59,637 nucleotides of DNA from a virus. This document shows positions 8,643 through 17,210 of this stretch, one piece after another. The notes under the pieces were generated by a model. That model was not told where the DNA came from, made no database searches, and worked only from the letters and a program-made list of their open reading frames with translations. Each line of letters starts with the position of its first letter. Within the stretch, counting starts at the first letter, position 1. Location of the stretch: the IMG/VR virus record IMGVR_UViG_3300047562_002733, positions 1-59,637 of that record; one strand, written 5' to 3'. A program made the translations under genes and the position numbers.

Positions 8643-8848
8643 TAGCGTCGTGTGAAGTATTGGATGGAAATCACAATGATGCTCAGCACCGAATCATAAG
8701 TGAAAGGAATCCAGATCGGGGCCAAAATCCAGACCAATGGCCAGTTAATAACACCCAGGAACTTCAGTACAGAAAGGATCCCAGAGGCAAGAACAAACAA
8801 GCCAATTACTCTTGGCTTGACTTCTAGTTGGAACTTGATTGGCGTCAT
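8642..8848 (-). CDS. Small two-helix membrane protein (68 aa)
   Basis: Two hydrophobic segments (about 13-32 and 36-63) joined by NWPLVWILAPIWIP, a pattern seen in small phage membrane proteins of the transmembrane Fragile-X-F-associated type (by memory of the W-x-P motif). Coupled to thyX by TAATG. Function unknown. Confidence 0.6.
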   Translation of the reverse strand: MTPIKFQLEVKPRVIGLFVLASGILSVLKFLGVINWPLVWILAPIWIPFTYDSVLSIIVISIQYFTRR

Positions 8849-8853
8849 TTTTA

Positions 8854-9753
8854 TTAAAGAGACATCTCGAACACGCTGAAGGCGTTGTCCACCTCTGCCT
8901 GCTCTGCCATCATCTTAGCACCTTCCACGGGAGACGCAAACCATGGCGGCAGTGTCAGCACTTCATGTTCGATCGCTGGCGGCTCCCAGGTTTTCGACTT
9001 CAGGCACTCGGCAAGAAGGTTCCTTGCCGTGGCAGTCTGTTGCAAGCCTTCATAAATCATTTCTTCGGACACCTCGAATATCTTGGTGGCATACGGCGCT
9101 GTCCGTTCGATACCGACAAAAACAAATGACGCCGGCATCTTGTAGGCAGCCTGAGTGCCCTCAACATACCATGCCGCCTGAAACAGGTAGTTCATTGAGC
9201 CAATTACTTTTTTGAGAAAGTCCTTGGAATCAACGCTGTCAGTTGTCTTCAAATCAAGAATGATTGCTCGATCATCTTCAAAAACAAGACGGTCAAGACG
9301 ACACTTACAGTCAAGACCATCAGCCTCCCAGTACAGGCTTAGCTCGTTGAACTTCCTGTAGTCTTTCTGGGCAGGATCAAACCATTCAAGCCTTTGCAGC
9401 GACTCAGCCATGCCATGAACAGCATCCCAGGAGGCATACTGATCGGTTTTGGACAGAATCGTTTTACCCTTCTGCTCTGCTCGCCATTCCTTGCCCTTGC
9501 TCGTCGTAAGAGAAATGTCGTCCGGCTTAAGTACAAAGCCGCGATCAAACTGCTCTTTCCCTTCCAGCACAAGGCAATGCAGCGCAGAGCCGATTTGCAT
9601 TGATATTGTAGGACTAAATTTGCGCTTGGTTGCCGCCTGGTAATGAGCAGGTGACTTCAGGATGTGCTTGACGTATGACTGCGCATAGCCAGGGTCTGCA
9701 CGGTAAGAGGCATCTGACTGCTCGTAGCTAATTGCAGTGGCGGGCACGACCAT
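8854..9753 (-). CDS. RecE/exonuclease VIII-like PDDEXK nuclease
   Basis: 299 aa from the ATG at 9753; the TTG one codon upstream is less likely. It shows MQIGSALHCLVLE, KCRLDRL, the metal site AIILDLKTTDS (D-x-K) and the following QAAWYVEG motif, as in exonuclease VIII/RecE-type phage nucleases. It would resect DNA ends for the annealase at 12623-13279. Together with RusA and SSB this is a complete recombination kit. Confidence 0.8.
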   Translation of the reverse strand: MVVPATAISYEQSDASYRADPGYAQSYVKHILKSPAHYQAATKRKFSPTISMQIGSALHCLVLEGKEQFDRGFVLKPDDISLTTSKGKEWRAEQKGKTILSKTDQYASWDAVHGMAESLQRLEWFDPAQKDYRKFNELSLYWEADGLDCKCRLDRLVFEDDRAIILDLKTTDSVDSKDFLKKVIGSMNYLFQAAWYVEGTQAAYKMPASFVFVGIERTAPYATKIFEVSEEMIYEGLQQTATARNLLAECLKSKTWEPPAIEHEVLTLPPWFASPVEGAKMMAEQAEVDNAFSVFEMSL

Positions 9754-9775
9754 CAAGACTTACGCTGCCGCCATT

Positions 9776-10192
9776 CTAGAGTAAGGCAATCTGAACGGTC
9801 CAAACAGAATCAGATTTCTTTGCCTTGTCCCACTCGACAAGCAATGTCGAGATCACGGAAACTCGATCGTCAGTCCAGAGCAACCCAGGAGAATGTTTTG
9901 ATGGTCCCGCCGCATCCATAAGGAATCCGGCAATGTTGTCAGCATCGCCCCTGCCTTCACCCCTGATGTTCAAGTACAAAGCAATAGGACCGTTTAAGGG
10001 CGGGTGATTCCACTGCTTTTGTAACTCATTCCTCATCTGACTCTGAGCACGTCGATAGCTTTCGGCCATGTAAGCGTGCCCAGACTTCGTCATCCTTGGC
10101 CTAGCCTTTGAGTGCAAAGGCATCTGAACAGATAGCACATAATCAGGAGAAACGATCGCCTTCACTATAGCGTCGGAAATACGACTGCTCAT
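9776..10192 (-). CDS. rusA: RusA-like Holliday junction resolvase
   Basis: 138 aa. It has the RusA features K-A-R-P-R near residue 30, the metal-binding GDADN (D83, D85) and TDDR (D108, D109). It cleaves four-way junctions before packaging and could act on recombination intermediates made by the neighbouring nuclease and annealase. Its 5' end overlaps a small upstream ORF. Confidence 0.88.
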   Translation of the reverse strand: MSSRISDAIVKAIVSPDYVLSVQMPLHSKARPRMTKSGHAYMAESYRRAQSQMRNELQKQWNHPPLNGPIALYLNIRGEGRGDADNIAGFLMDAAGPSKHSPGLLWTDDRVSVISTLLVEWDKAKKSDSVWTVQIALL

Positions 10193-10304
10193 CCTGGGTG
10201 CTACTTACTTCTACAGTGTTCCTGGGATGGCCTGGTTCAATGTCTGAACCGTCCCACTGAGTGTCGGATTTGCGGTTATCGCTCCCTGTATCTTGAAGCT
10301 TCAT
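10143..10304 (-). CDS. Small acidic/polar protein (53 aa) overlapping rusA
   Basis: ATG overlaps the upstream stop (ATGA at 10304-10301), and the ORF fills the otherwise empty gap before rusA and overlaps the rusA start by 50 nt in another frame. Sequence is hydrophilic (MKLQDTGSDNRKSD...), no motif. The coupling argues for translation; the long overlap argues for caution. Confidence 0.45.
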   Translation of the reverse strand: MKLQDTGSDNRKSDTQWDGSDIEPGHPRNTVEVSSTQDEQSYFRRYSEGDRFS

Positions 10305-10552
10305 TTTGTAAACGGGATGATATTACGATTGTCAACACAGGTTACCATTCTCTGCTCTCTTGATAAGAAAATGCAACATCTTGTCAAATCACCATATTTA
10401 ACGTAGCCCGCTGCCCATCCAAAGCCCATATATACCTTGACATGGCTACCAACGGGCCATAATTTCATCGGAATTACTGGGGCCGACAGTCTTGTGCTTT
10501 CTTTGTAAGCGGAAGCCTTGTACCTGACCTCACCACTTTTTAAGACTCTCAC
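10301..10552 (-). CDS. Hypothetical protein (83 aa), possibly SH3/KOW-like
   Basis: GTG start overlapping the upstream stop (GTGA). The middle part WPVGSHVKVYMGFGWAAGYV looks like a small beta-barrel turn-strand pattern. No family assigned. Confidence 0.6.
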   Translation of the reverse strand: MRVLKSGEVRYKASAYKESTRLSAPVIPMKLWPVGSHVKVYMGFGWAAGYVKYGDLTRCCIFLSREQRMVTCVDNRNIIPFTK

Positions 10553-10731
10553 AACCTGTTGCCCCTGTAGGTCCTAAGAGCGGCACGATTCCAGGCGCAC
10601 ACAAAAGCATTCTTCAAGGCATTTACAGCAAATTGATCGTTTCGCTGTTCAGCGCATCGTATGGCGTCCTTGTATTGACCAAGAATGTATTCCGGCTTCC
10701 AGTTTACCTCTGTATCTTCAGGCCTTAGCAT
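10549..10731 (-). CDS. Hypothetical helical protein (60 aa)
   Basis: Start placed at the ATG at 10731, reducing the overlap with the upstream gene to 14 nt; a TTG at 10755 is the alternative. The body YKDAIRCAEQRNDQFAVNALKNAFVCAWNRAAL is strongly helical. Unknown function. Confidence 0.55.
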   Translation of the reverse strand: MLRPEDTEVNWKPEYILGQYKDAIRCAEQRNDQFAVNALKNAFVCAWNRAALRTYRGNRL

Positions 10732-11212
10732 ACCAGGGGGTGACTTGCTCGGCAAATTCTCTCGGCATTCTAGCGTCCAAGACTGTCAGCCAGGAGATGA
10801 TTGTCGTCAGCTTTTCGGGATTCATAAAATAAGCTTCCCTGCTGCTGTCGTACATAATGATTCCACTGTCCTGTAGGCCCTCAATGGCTTGACCAACAAC
10901 ATGCTCAAGCCGAGTGCCTGATATTTCCTTCATCTCAAAAGAATCCCATCCCGCCTTTAAGTCATCCATCGGACACAGTGGAACCATTGCAGTGACAACT
11001 TCATGAAGACGCATCCTGCCTCGATGAAGTAAAATTGCAACAATGTATGGCCTGACGATTGCCAACGTTGTCAACGGAATATCTTCCCTGAATTCGCCAA
11101 CAGAGCCGGGGATTGATTGCTTGTCGTCCATTGGGGATTTGCGCGGTCCTGAGACAGTATCAATGTAATGGGCGTCAACAAGGTAGTGATTCCGATCAAA
11201 GCCCCAAAACAA
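10718..11212 (-). CDS. Hypothetical protein (up to 164 aa), possible winged-helix
   Basis: The furthest start is TTG at 11212; ATG at codon 28 (11131) is an alternative. Segments LTTLAIVRPYIVAILLHRGRMRLHEVVTAM and VGQAIEGLQDSGIIMYD look like a winged helix (helices then a beta wing), suggesting DNA binding. No specific family recognised. Confidence 0.55.
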   Translation of the reverse strand: MFWGFDRNHYLVDAHYIDTVSGPRKSPMDDKQSIPGSVGEFREDIPLTTLAIVRPYIVAILLHRGRMRLHEVVTAMVPLCPMDDLKAGWDSFEMKEISGTRLEHVVGQAIEGLQDSGIIMYDSSREAYFMNPEKLTTIISWLTVLDARMPREFAEQVTPWYAKA

Positions 11213-11261
11213 TTATTGACAATTGTACTACATAACTCTAAATCTTCCATATCAAAAAGAA

Positions 11262-11283
11262 AGCCCCGTCGATTGGCGGGGCT
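11262..11283 (-). terminator. Rho-independent terminator after ssb
   Basis: A 7-bp stem (AGCCCCG/CGGGGCT) followed on the minus strand by TTCTTTTT. Lies just downstream of the SSB gene stop. Confidence 0.75.
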
Positions 11284-11298
11284 ATTCCTAGTTGTCTA

Positions 11299-11655
11299 TC
11301 AGAAAGGAATTTCAGCACCGGAACGCGGATTATCGCGTGCCGGCTCCTGGGACACCACCCGTGCATTCTTCACGGTCAAATAGACCTTGTCCTGGTAAGG
11401 GCGTTGTACCAGTTGCCCATGGACACCAACACGGTCGCCACGCTGCAAGCGATCAGCAAAGATCTCTGCTGCCTTGCCGTTTACCTCAACGGAGTAAAAC
11501 TGGCCAGGACGGTCTTCCCCTTGCTTGACGTAGAAATACTCATTGTCAACGACAGAGAAGGAGGCAATTTGATTGCCGTTCTCGAAAGTCTTCAGATTCA
11601 CGGCGGGGGTGCCTTCTTTGCACACCACTTTGCCAACGATAGAAATGGAAGCCAT
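11299..11655 (-). CDS. ssb: Single-stranded DNA-binding protein
   Basis: 118 aa from the ATG at 11655, which has a GGGGGA ribosome site; the longer open frame upstream overlaps the sigma gene and is not used. OB-fold strand pattern: SISIVGKVV, NLKTFENGNQIASFSVVDN, FYSVEVNGKAAEIFADRLQRGDRVGVHGQLV. It ends in an acidic SGAEIPF-type tip. Protects ssDNA during replication and recombination. Followed by a terminator. Confidence 0.88.
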   Translation of the reverse strand: MASISIVGKVVCKEGTPAVNLKTFENGNQIASFSVVDNEYFYVKQGEDRPGQFYSVEVNGKAAEIFADRLQRGDRVGVHGQLVQRPYQDKVYLTVKNARVVSQEPARDNPRSGAEIPF

Positions 11656-11686
11656 CGGATCCCCCAAGGGGGTTGTTTTGTTTACA

Positions 11687-12502
11687 CTACAGTGTACCGG
11701 ATTCAAAGAATTCGTGGTGCTGTTTAGCCAGTTCCAGGGCTGCTTTCTTTTCACGCTTAATGCGCTCGTATGGCAACCCCAGGTCTTTAGATATCTGACG
11801 ACAGGTCTCGTCGTAGACATAAAGACGCACAAGGACCTGCTGGCCAATGGCATTAATACCTGACCGCTGCATGGCCTCATACAGGTCGGTACCAATGGAT
11901 TCCAGGGTGTTTACATTGCCCTTATCGACCAGTGACTCAACCAATGAGGAGCCCTTATCATTAGACACATCAAGCGACAAGCAAGAATAAGCAACTGCTG
12001 CACGAGCCTTAACTTCTTCCGCCTGTTCTGTCGATAGCTTGCGATTGTCGTACTTGGCCTTCATGAAGCCATTACGGTTGTAAAACATGATTTGACGTGT
12101 TACGTTTTCGCTGACGTAAACAGGCGTCAAGGTCTTAAGGCTGTAGCGACCAACCTCGCTGCGAATCCAGTGATTGGCATACGTCGAGAAAGCATAACCA
12201 CGAGTGTGGTCATACTTTTCTGCGGCACGAATCAAGCCAACACAACCTGCCTGGAGATAGTCAACAGTCTCACTGGAGCCCCATTTATTATGAGACGTTT
12301 TCATGTATTGCTTAACAAACCGAACAACAAGCAAAAGATTGCTGGTGACGATTTTGTTGATCAGATGCCGACGTTTGGGACTGCGCTCTGGCAGTGATTG
12401 AATCTGCCTGCAAATCATGTTGATCCGCTCTGGCGGCAACAAAGGAAACCGCCCAGCGTTATCGAGCCAAGCGGTAATATCGGGCTTAATCTCAGAGCTC
12501 AT
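11687..12502 (-). CDS. Sigma-70-family RNA polymerase sigma factor
   Basis: 271 aa. Region 1.2 (ITAWLDNAGRFPLLPPERI), region 2 (LINKIVTSNLLLVVRFVKQY, DYLQAGCVGLIRAAEKYDHTRGYAFSTYANHWIRSEVGRY), region 3 and a region 4 helix-turn-helix (QISKDLGLPYERIKREKKAAL) are all present. More complete than the sigma at 3981-4622. It probably redirects host RNA polymerase to a set of phage promoters. Confidence 0.9.
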   Translation of the reverse strand: MSSEIKPDITAWLDNAGRFPLLPPERINMICRQIQSLPERSPKRRHLINKIVTSNLLLVVRFVKQYMKTSHNKWGSSETVDYLQAGCVGLIRAAEKYDHTRGYAFSTYANHWIRSEVGRYSLKTLTPVYVSENVTRQIMFYNRNGFMKAKYDNRKLSTEQAEEVKARAAVAYSCLSLDVSNDKGSSLVESLVDKGNVNTLESIGTDLYEAMQRSGINAIGQQVLVRLYVYDETCRQISKDLGLPYERIKREKKAALELAKQHHEFFESGTL

Positions 12503-12629
12503 TGATGTCGAAGTCCACTATTACGCCGTTGAACGCATTGACAAGGGCTGCCGCAGCAGCATCGAGCAGCCCCACAGTCTCCGTCACTGCAGACAATGGT
12601 CCGAGCGACGGATAGTCGCCGTCTACCAC
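12492..12629 (-). CDS. Small hydrophobic/acidic protein (45 aa)
   Basis: GTG start overlaps the annealase stop (GTGGTAG), and the stop lies 10 nt inside the sigma gene. The sequence VVDGDYPSLGPLSAVTETVG, then an Ala-rich helix and VIVDFDINEL, reads like a real protein. A competing frame at 12499-12687 is Arg/Cys-rich and less credible. Confidence 0.5.
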   Translation of the reverse strand: MVDGDYPSLGPLSAVTETVGLLDAAAAALVNAFNGVIVDFDINEL

Positions 12630-13279
12630 TGCTCGGCGTTGTCCTTTGGGGCGTTAGCCTCATTGAAGCTGGACACCCAAGCATCATCCTTTTCTGTCAG
12701 GCGCTTGATGCCAGCGTCGTACTTGCCCTTGAGTGCAGCAAGGAGCGCCTCGACGGAATGCGTCGTCAGACCGCGAGCGATGGCTGCCTCCATGAATTGC
12801 TCTTTGGTTGCACTCGTCGATACAATAGCCCTTTGAGCCACAGGCACAGCCTCCGTGGCATCGTTGTAGCCGCTTTCAACAGCAATCTTCGCCCAGAGCT
12901 CATAGGCAAGACCAAAGGTCATTGCCGCCGCCATGCACATCCCACGACGCTGGGTGTCAGTCACGTCGCGAGAGCTGATCTTCTCGTAGGGGATTGATTT
13001 ATTGCGGTTGTCCATCACCGCCTGCGGGACAGGAGGCGTGGTGGTCCCGTCAATGTGGCGGAACTGGATCATCAGATAACCACCCTCGCCTGGAGCGCGA
13101 TGAACCAGCCCGCCGTCATTATTTGGAATCGACTCCACACACCAACCGGGAGCGTGCTGATGCAGCAATTGCATTGTTCTTGCCCAGTTCACGTACTCAG
13201 CGCGATAACTGCCTGAGCCAATGGATTCGATCAGATCCTTGGTAACAACACCAGCCAGATTCGGAAGCTCTTGAGGCAT
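12623..13279 (-). CDS. ssDNA annealing protein, Sak3/DUF1071-like
   Basis: 218 aa. The segment PPVPQAVMDNRNKSIPYEKI... RRGMCMAAAMTFGLAYELWAKI matches the DUF1071 pattern (MD--n-ai---I------R--vkA-A--fGL---LW), a family of phage annealases related to Rad52/Sak proteins. It pairs resected strands, so with the RecE-like nuclease it can recombine short repeats. Confidence 0.72.
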   Translation of the reverse strand: MPQELPNLAGVVTKDLIESIGSGSYRAEYVNWARTMQLLHQHAPGWCVESIPNNDGGLVHRAPGEGGYLMIQFRHIDGTTTPPVPQAVMDNRNKSIPYEKISSRDVTDTQRRGMCMAAAMTFGLAYELWAKIAVESGYNDATEAVPVAQRAIVSTSATKEQFMEAAIARGLTTHSVEALLAALKGKYDAGIKRLTEKDDAWVSSFNEANAPKDNAEQW

Positions 13280-13325
13280 GACAAAGAAAGCGATTGATCA
13301 AGGATAAATGAATGGCCGGCGATCG

Positions 13326-13607
13326 TCAAGTGCTCGGTCGCCTTCTTGTCAGCGAATCAAGCTGATTGCGCCATCGCTGGACCTTCCGCTGGAGCCGGCG
13401 ACGCTTGCGCTCGGCCGCTTCGAGCTCATCGGCATGAACCTGCTTGTAGTGCTCGATCCATGCCTGGAGGTCCTTCGGCTTGTACCCAAGCAGCTTAGCG
13501 AGCTCCCTGCCCCAAGCGATGGTCTTGTAGCCCTCGACAATCGGCATGGCAAGGGTCTCCCCGACATCAGTGTAACCCCTTGGGGGCTCGCCTGGGTTTG
13601 GTGTCAT
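13326..13607 (-). CDS. Hypothetical protein (93 aa), basic C-terminal helix
   Basis: First gene of the leftward replication operon. N-terminus is Pro/Gly-rich, then ELAKLLGYKPKDLQAWIEHY, which could be a small helix-turn-helix, then an Arg-rich helix (ERKRRRLQRKVQRWRNQL). Possible DNA binding. No family recognised. Confidence 0.65.
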   Translation of the reverse strand: MTPNPGEPPRGYTDVGETLAMPIVEGYKTIAWGRELAKLLGYKPKDLQAWIEHYKQVHADELEAAERKRRRLQRKVQRWRNQLDSLTRRRPST

Positions 13608-13697
13608 CTTGCTCGACCGACGAAAACGGCCCTCGACCTGGCTGCCATCTTAGTCGTAGTTCTTGGTTTTTGAGTCTAGGTTTTAAATCTTAGTATG
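13608..13697. other. Leader/promoter region upstream of the leftward operon
   Basis: 90 bp without a gene, next to the iteron cluster. The minus strand contains CATACT within CGCATACTAAGATTT, similar to the -10-like motif found upstream of structural genes. A leftward promoter here would be controlled by proteins bound to the adjacent dyads. Confidence 0.4.
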
Positions 13698-13866
13698 CGT
13701 TGCAAAATGCGACACCCCCTGTTGCAAAAAACGACACTCGTTGTTCAAAAAAACGACACCCTGGTGTTGCAAAAAACGACAGTGGAATCTGCGGAAAACC
13801 GCCAAAAGCGCGGATTTTGCGACACCAGAGTGCGCATTTTGCAACACGGTGTCGCATTTTGCGACA
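13698..13866. repeat. Iteron cluster: seven 17-bp dyads at about 22-bp spacing (candidate replication origin/operator)
   Basis: Copies begin at 13698, 13720, 13742, 13765, 13808, 13830 and 13850. The best copy is a perfect dyad, TGTCGCA-TTT-TGCGACA. The first four read with AAAA in the middle and the last three with TTTT. Starts are 22, 22, 23, 43, 22 and 20 bp apart, so all lie on about the same DNA face, with one site missing. The cluster lies between divergent operons, just upstream of the initiator-like gene. Confidence 0.8.
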
Positions 13867-13964
13867 GTCCTAAGGCCCGGAAGCTCAACATCTCTTAATG
13901 TTTCCTGGCCCCGCTTTCCCGCTACCCTGCAGACGGCTCGACGCCTCTTCCCTTTCCCGACCGA

Positions 13965-14972
13965 ATGACCTTCGCCGTCTCCAAAAGCAAGGACTGGAAC
14001 CTTGGGCGATTTCTTAAGGTTCCCTTCCAATTGATCTGTTGCGACCAGCTCAGTTCCAATGCGAGGCTGCTCCTGATGCTTCTTTTCAATCAGGTCGGCT
14101 TCAGGCCAGTCAGCTTCGCGACGCTCGACCGCCTGCTTGGCGTCCATCGCTCCACCAGGATCCGTTGCCTGGCGGAGCTCAAGGAGCTTGGTTTTGTTTC
14201 TGGCGCCAACAATCACATCGTCCTTGAGGACCCGATCCCTGTCTTGGAACGCCTTGGGAAGGCTGCCTCCAAGGCAAAGGCCGAGGCGGACGAGATCATT
14301 GAGCACTTTCGTGCGCCGGAGGTTAAGCCGCAAAACGAGTCCCCTAAAGAGGACTCAAAGACTGACTACTTAAAGAAGGCCACAGACGCCTGGAACCTTT
14401 ATCGCCCGAAGGACTACCAAAAGGTTCGGCGTATGTCGGTCCCAGTTGTCAAGGCTGTTGATCTTCACATGCGTGAGCTAGGTGTCAGTGCTCACGACTA
14501 CGAAGAGTTCTTTTCTGTGCTGAAGGCTGGTGTTGAGAAGTCTGCCTTTTGGTCAAAGACCAACAGTAACAAAACACTGCAGGCGATTACTGGCGTCGGA
14601 CAACCAACAGACAAGAAGAAAAAGAATGTCTACGAACTGTTCAATGTTGGCCTGGAGGCACCTGCTGAGCCAACGAAAGAGGAAGAACGTTCTGATACCG
14701 TTGTCTATCCTGTTGAGTACCGTGAATTGATCAATGAATATACTGCTGCTCAGTTCACATACGAACAAGCCTACTACGCCAGGGACATCAAGGACTACCA
14801 TGAGGCGTATGTTATTCGCACAGAGCAGGCGCTCAAGGACGTAGGGCTTGACCCCGCCAAGTTCAAGAAGAAGTCTTGCCTGAGTAGCTGGCCAACAGAC
14901 ACGCCAGACCCAGAAGAGTACCGCGAGCCTGACTGGCTGTTCGAGGATGAGGTGAACAATGGATACCACTGA
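13965..14972 (+). CDS. Winged-helix replication initiator/organiser-like protein
   Basis: 335 aa. Residues about 26-85 form a helix-turn-helix domain (LSSNARLLLMLLFNQVG, FATLDRLLGVHRSTRIRCLAELKELGFV), as in phage replisome organisers. A long charged region follows, then a C-terminal domain with no clear family. It is next to the iteron cluster and overlaps the helicase gene by 14 nt. It is the best candidate to bind the dyads and load the helicase. Confidence 0.7.
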   Translation: MTFAVSKSKDWNLGRFLKVPFQLICCDQLSSNARLLLMLLFNQVGFRPVSFATLDRLLGVHRSTRIRCLAELKELGFVSGANNHIVLEDPIPVLERLGKAASKAKAEADEIIEHFRAPEVKPQNESPKEDSKTDYLKKATDAWNLYRPKDYQKVRRMSVPVVKAVDLHMRELGVSAHDYEEFFSVLKAGVEKSAFWSKTNSNKTLQAITGVGQPTDKKKKNVYELFNVGLEAPAEPTKEEERSDTVVYPVEYRELINEYTAAQFTYEQAYYARDIKDYHEAYVIRTEQALKDVGLDPAKFKKKSCLSSWPTDTPDPEEYREPDWLFEDEVNNGYH

Positions 14973-16743
14973 TCTCCCGTACTACATCGCCAAGGCAGTT
15001 GATCTTGGGTTGCTTGAACTTGAAGACGGCAAGATTCAGTCCGTCAAGACAGACATCGCTTCAAAGGCACTTGATGTAGCGCGAGTTGTCGATAAGCTGC
15101 AGCCCACCAGCGTCCACGAAAGGGAGGACACAACCTCTCAGGAAGCAATCATCCTGAGCAAGGTTCTAACATCTCCAACCGGCTTGGCACGTCAGCATTG
15201 GGCTGAACTGCGTGGAGCATTTGGGGTTGGCCACGGGCAGGTCGTACCTCAGATCCTTTGGTCTGACACGCGCTTTCGGGCAATCGCAAGCGAAATTGAT
15301 CTTACGTTTATCGGGCAAGCGAATAATCAATTGATCTCCAGGGAGTCGTTAATCGCTGCATACAGCACAAGGAGCGATACCTCACGCCTGGTAAACGTCA
15401 TTGACTTCAATCAAGCGATATACGAGCTTTCAGATCCAGAGCTAATGGATCAATATGGCGACAGCTTCTCTGAATGGAATACGGCTCTTGATGTTCTGAA
15501 ACAGTTCAGGGTAAGGGCACTTTACCTGGAGACGTTACATGTCGCCAAACAAAATATCAAGGCAGACGCAAAGCTAGAAGAAGCATTGGAGTTTCTTCAG
15601 AAGCGAGCGATGGAAGGTGTCGCGATGATTCGCGGCTCCATTGGTTCACAAGGCCAAGCGAATGACGCAGTGGATTCGATCATCGGCGAACCAGAAGGAA
15701 TTAACCTGAACTGGATCGACCGGCTTTACGCTACTGATGATCTTGACCGTCCGGTATCAACTGGCTTTCCTGCTGTCGATCTTGATATTGGAGGTGGCGT
15801 TCCAAGGCCAAAAATTAACACACCAGTCGAAGGCAGGATGTTTACCTTTGCCGCGAGAACTGCAACAGGTAAAACTGCGTCGGCGGTTCATATTGCCACT
15901 TCCCTGGTTGCCGGCGGACTGACTGTTGGCTTCATTTCGGCAGAACTTGCCGCTAAAGCCATCGAAGCCAGGCTGTTCTCCTCGCTTAGCAGGAAACTAC
16001 TTGGGCAGACCGGCTACCACTGGACTGCCACAGATGATCGTCTTGGGTACATCACTGTTCTTGAGCTCTTAAATCCAACCAAAGAGCGCAGGGAAGGCAT
16101 CGCCAACGTGCTGGCCAACTTGGTTAATGCCTTACAGGGATGCGGTGGCCGCTTGCTTACTGAAGCGCCGTGGGGTGCTTGTGTCGATGCAGCAATTAAT
16201 TCGATGCGCTCCATGAAGGCAAAGCACCCAGAATTGAGGGCTGTAGTAGTTGACCACTTCCATGCTTTAACGAGGCACAAGAATGCTCCAATCAGTGACG
16301 CAGCGATGCTAGAGGATCGCGCTCAAAAGTTGATGGGGGCAGCAAAAGAACTTGGTATCGACTTGTTCGTTACAGCACAAATGAACCAAGTCGGTATTAA
16401 GGTTGAAACAGCGAACAAGGATCAACCGCCACCGCCACCTACTCAAGACCAAATTCGCGGAACCGATGCTCTATCGCACTTCTCTCATGCCGTATGGCTT
16501 GTTCGTAAGCACAAGGCATTGCAGGGAGAACCGAACAGTCAAGCCATTGAAGTTTGGCACTCTAAGTCACGGGAGGGACAAGTTTTCTGGGAGTCCACCG
16601 GCTTTGATGAACACCTAGTGATGGTACGAGGTGGAGTAGTGGATAAGTCGATTGTTCAACTCGATTATTCCACTTGTACACTCAAGAGTGATGACACCAT
16701 GAGTAATCCCGCAATTCTGTCCAGTCGCAAATACATTAAATGA
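14959..16743 (+). CDS. DnaB-type replicative helicase
   Basis: 594 aa, longer than DnaB (about 470) because of a divergent N-terminal part. RecA-fold core: Walker A within AARTATGKTA (near 300-307), GFISAELAAKAIEAR, Walker B LRAVVVDHFHAL and a downstream TAQMNQ motif, ending RGTDALSHFSHAVWLVRK. Unwinds the fork with the primase at 2384-3958. Confidence 0.88.
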   Translation: MDTTDLPYYIAKAVDLGLLELEDGKIQSVKTDIASKALDVARVVDKLQPTSVHEREDTTSQEAIILSKVLTSPTGLARQHWAELRGAFGVGHGQVVPQILWSDTRFRAIASEIDLTFIGQANNQLISRESLIAAYSTRSDTSRLVNVIDFNQAIYELSDPELMDQYGDSFSEWNTALDVLKQFRVRALYLETLHVAKQNIKADAKLEEALEFLQKRAMEGVAMIRGSIGSQGQANDAVDSIIGEPEGINLNWIDRLYATDDLDRPVSTGFPAVDLDIGGGVPRPKINTPVEGRMFTFAARTATGKTASAVHIATSLVAGGLTVGFISAELAAKAIEARLFSSLSRKLLGQTGYHWTATDDRLGYITVLELLNPTKERREGIANVLANLVNALQGCGGRLLTEAPWGACVDAAINSMRSMKAKHPELRAVVVDHFHALTRHKNAPISDAAMLEDRAQKLMGAAKELGIDLFVTAQMNQVGIKVETANKDQPPPPPTQDQIRGTDALSHFSHAVWLVRKHKALQGEPNSQAIEVWHSKSREGQVFWESTGFDEHLVMVRGGVVDKSIVQLDYSTCTLKSDDTMSNPAILSSRKYIK

Positions 16744-17174
16744 AGAAAATCCTGTTCCGCTCGATTGCCTCTTTTACAGCGCGGCTGATAGCCTTTAACC
16801 TAGGGGTCGGCACCTTCATTACGTCAGCCATCGCTAAATCCTTCAACCTACTCAATAAGCTGATCAGCGGATCAGCTAAATTTTTCTTGCATGCTATCGA
16901 CAAAAAACAGTACGAGTACGACAGTGCTCTAGTAAATCAAAAGGATGAGCTCGGCGAACTTGACCTTATGATCGCTGCTCACAAGGTCAAAGAAGACGCC
17001 ATGAGGCGGCGGATGTGGACTATGACGCACACCATCGCCATCAACAAGATCGGCAGTGGACTGCACACCGATTACGACTGGGAGGTTCCCCGTGTCCATC
17101 AGTACCTCCGGGACATTGTCGAAAGCATTCCCGGCATGGTCTACTGCAACGGAGACGACTACACGGCCGACTAA
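16740..17174 (+). CDS. Hypothetical protein (144 aa)
   Basis: Coupled to the helicase gene by an ATGA overlap. N-terminus is basic and amphipathic to hydrophobic (FTARLIAFNLGVGTFITSAI), followed by helices. Possibly membrane-associated. No family seen. Confidence 0.65.
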   Translation: MKKILFRSIASFTARLIAFNLGVGTFITSAIAKSFNLLNKLISGSAKFFLHAIDKKQYEYDSALVNQKDELGELDLMIAAHKVKEDAMRRRMWTMTHTIAINKIGSGLHTDYDWEVPRVHQYLRDIVESIPGMVYCNGDDYTAD

Positions 17175-17210
17175 TGTGCTATGATAGGCCCGTCTAGGAA
17201 AGGGTCCGAA

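Noticed and set aside
12499-12687. 62-aa Arg/Cys-rich minus-strand ORF
   Set aside because: Overlaps the annealase by 65 nt with no coupling; the 45-aa frame at 12492-12629 fits better.
13683-14333. 216-aa minus-strand ORF
   Set aside because: It runs antisense through the iterons and the initiator-like gene; sequence is low-complexity shadow coding.
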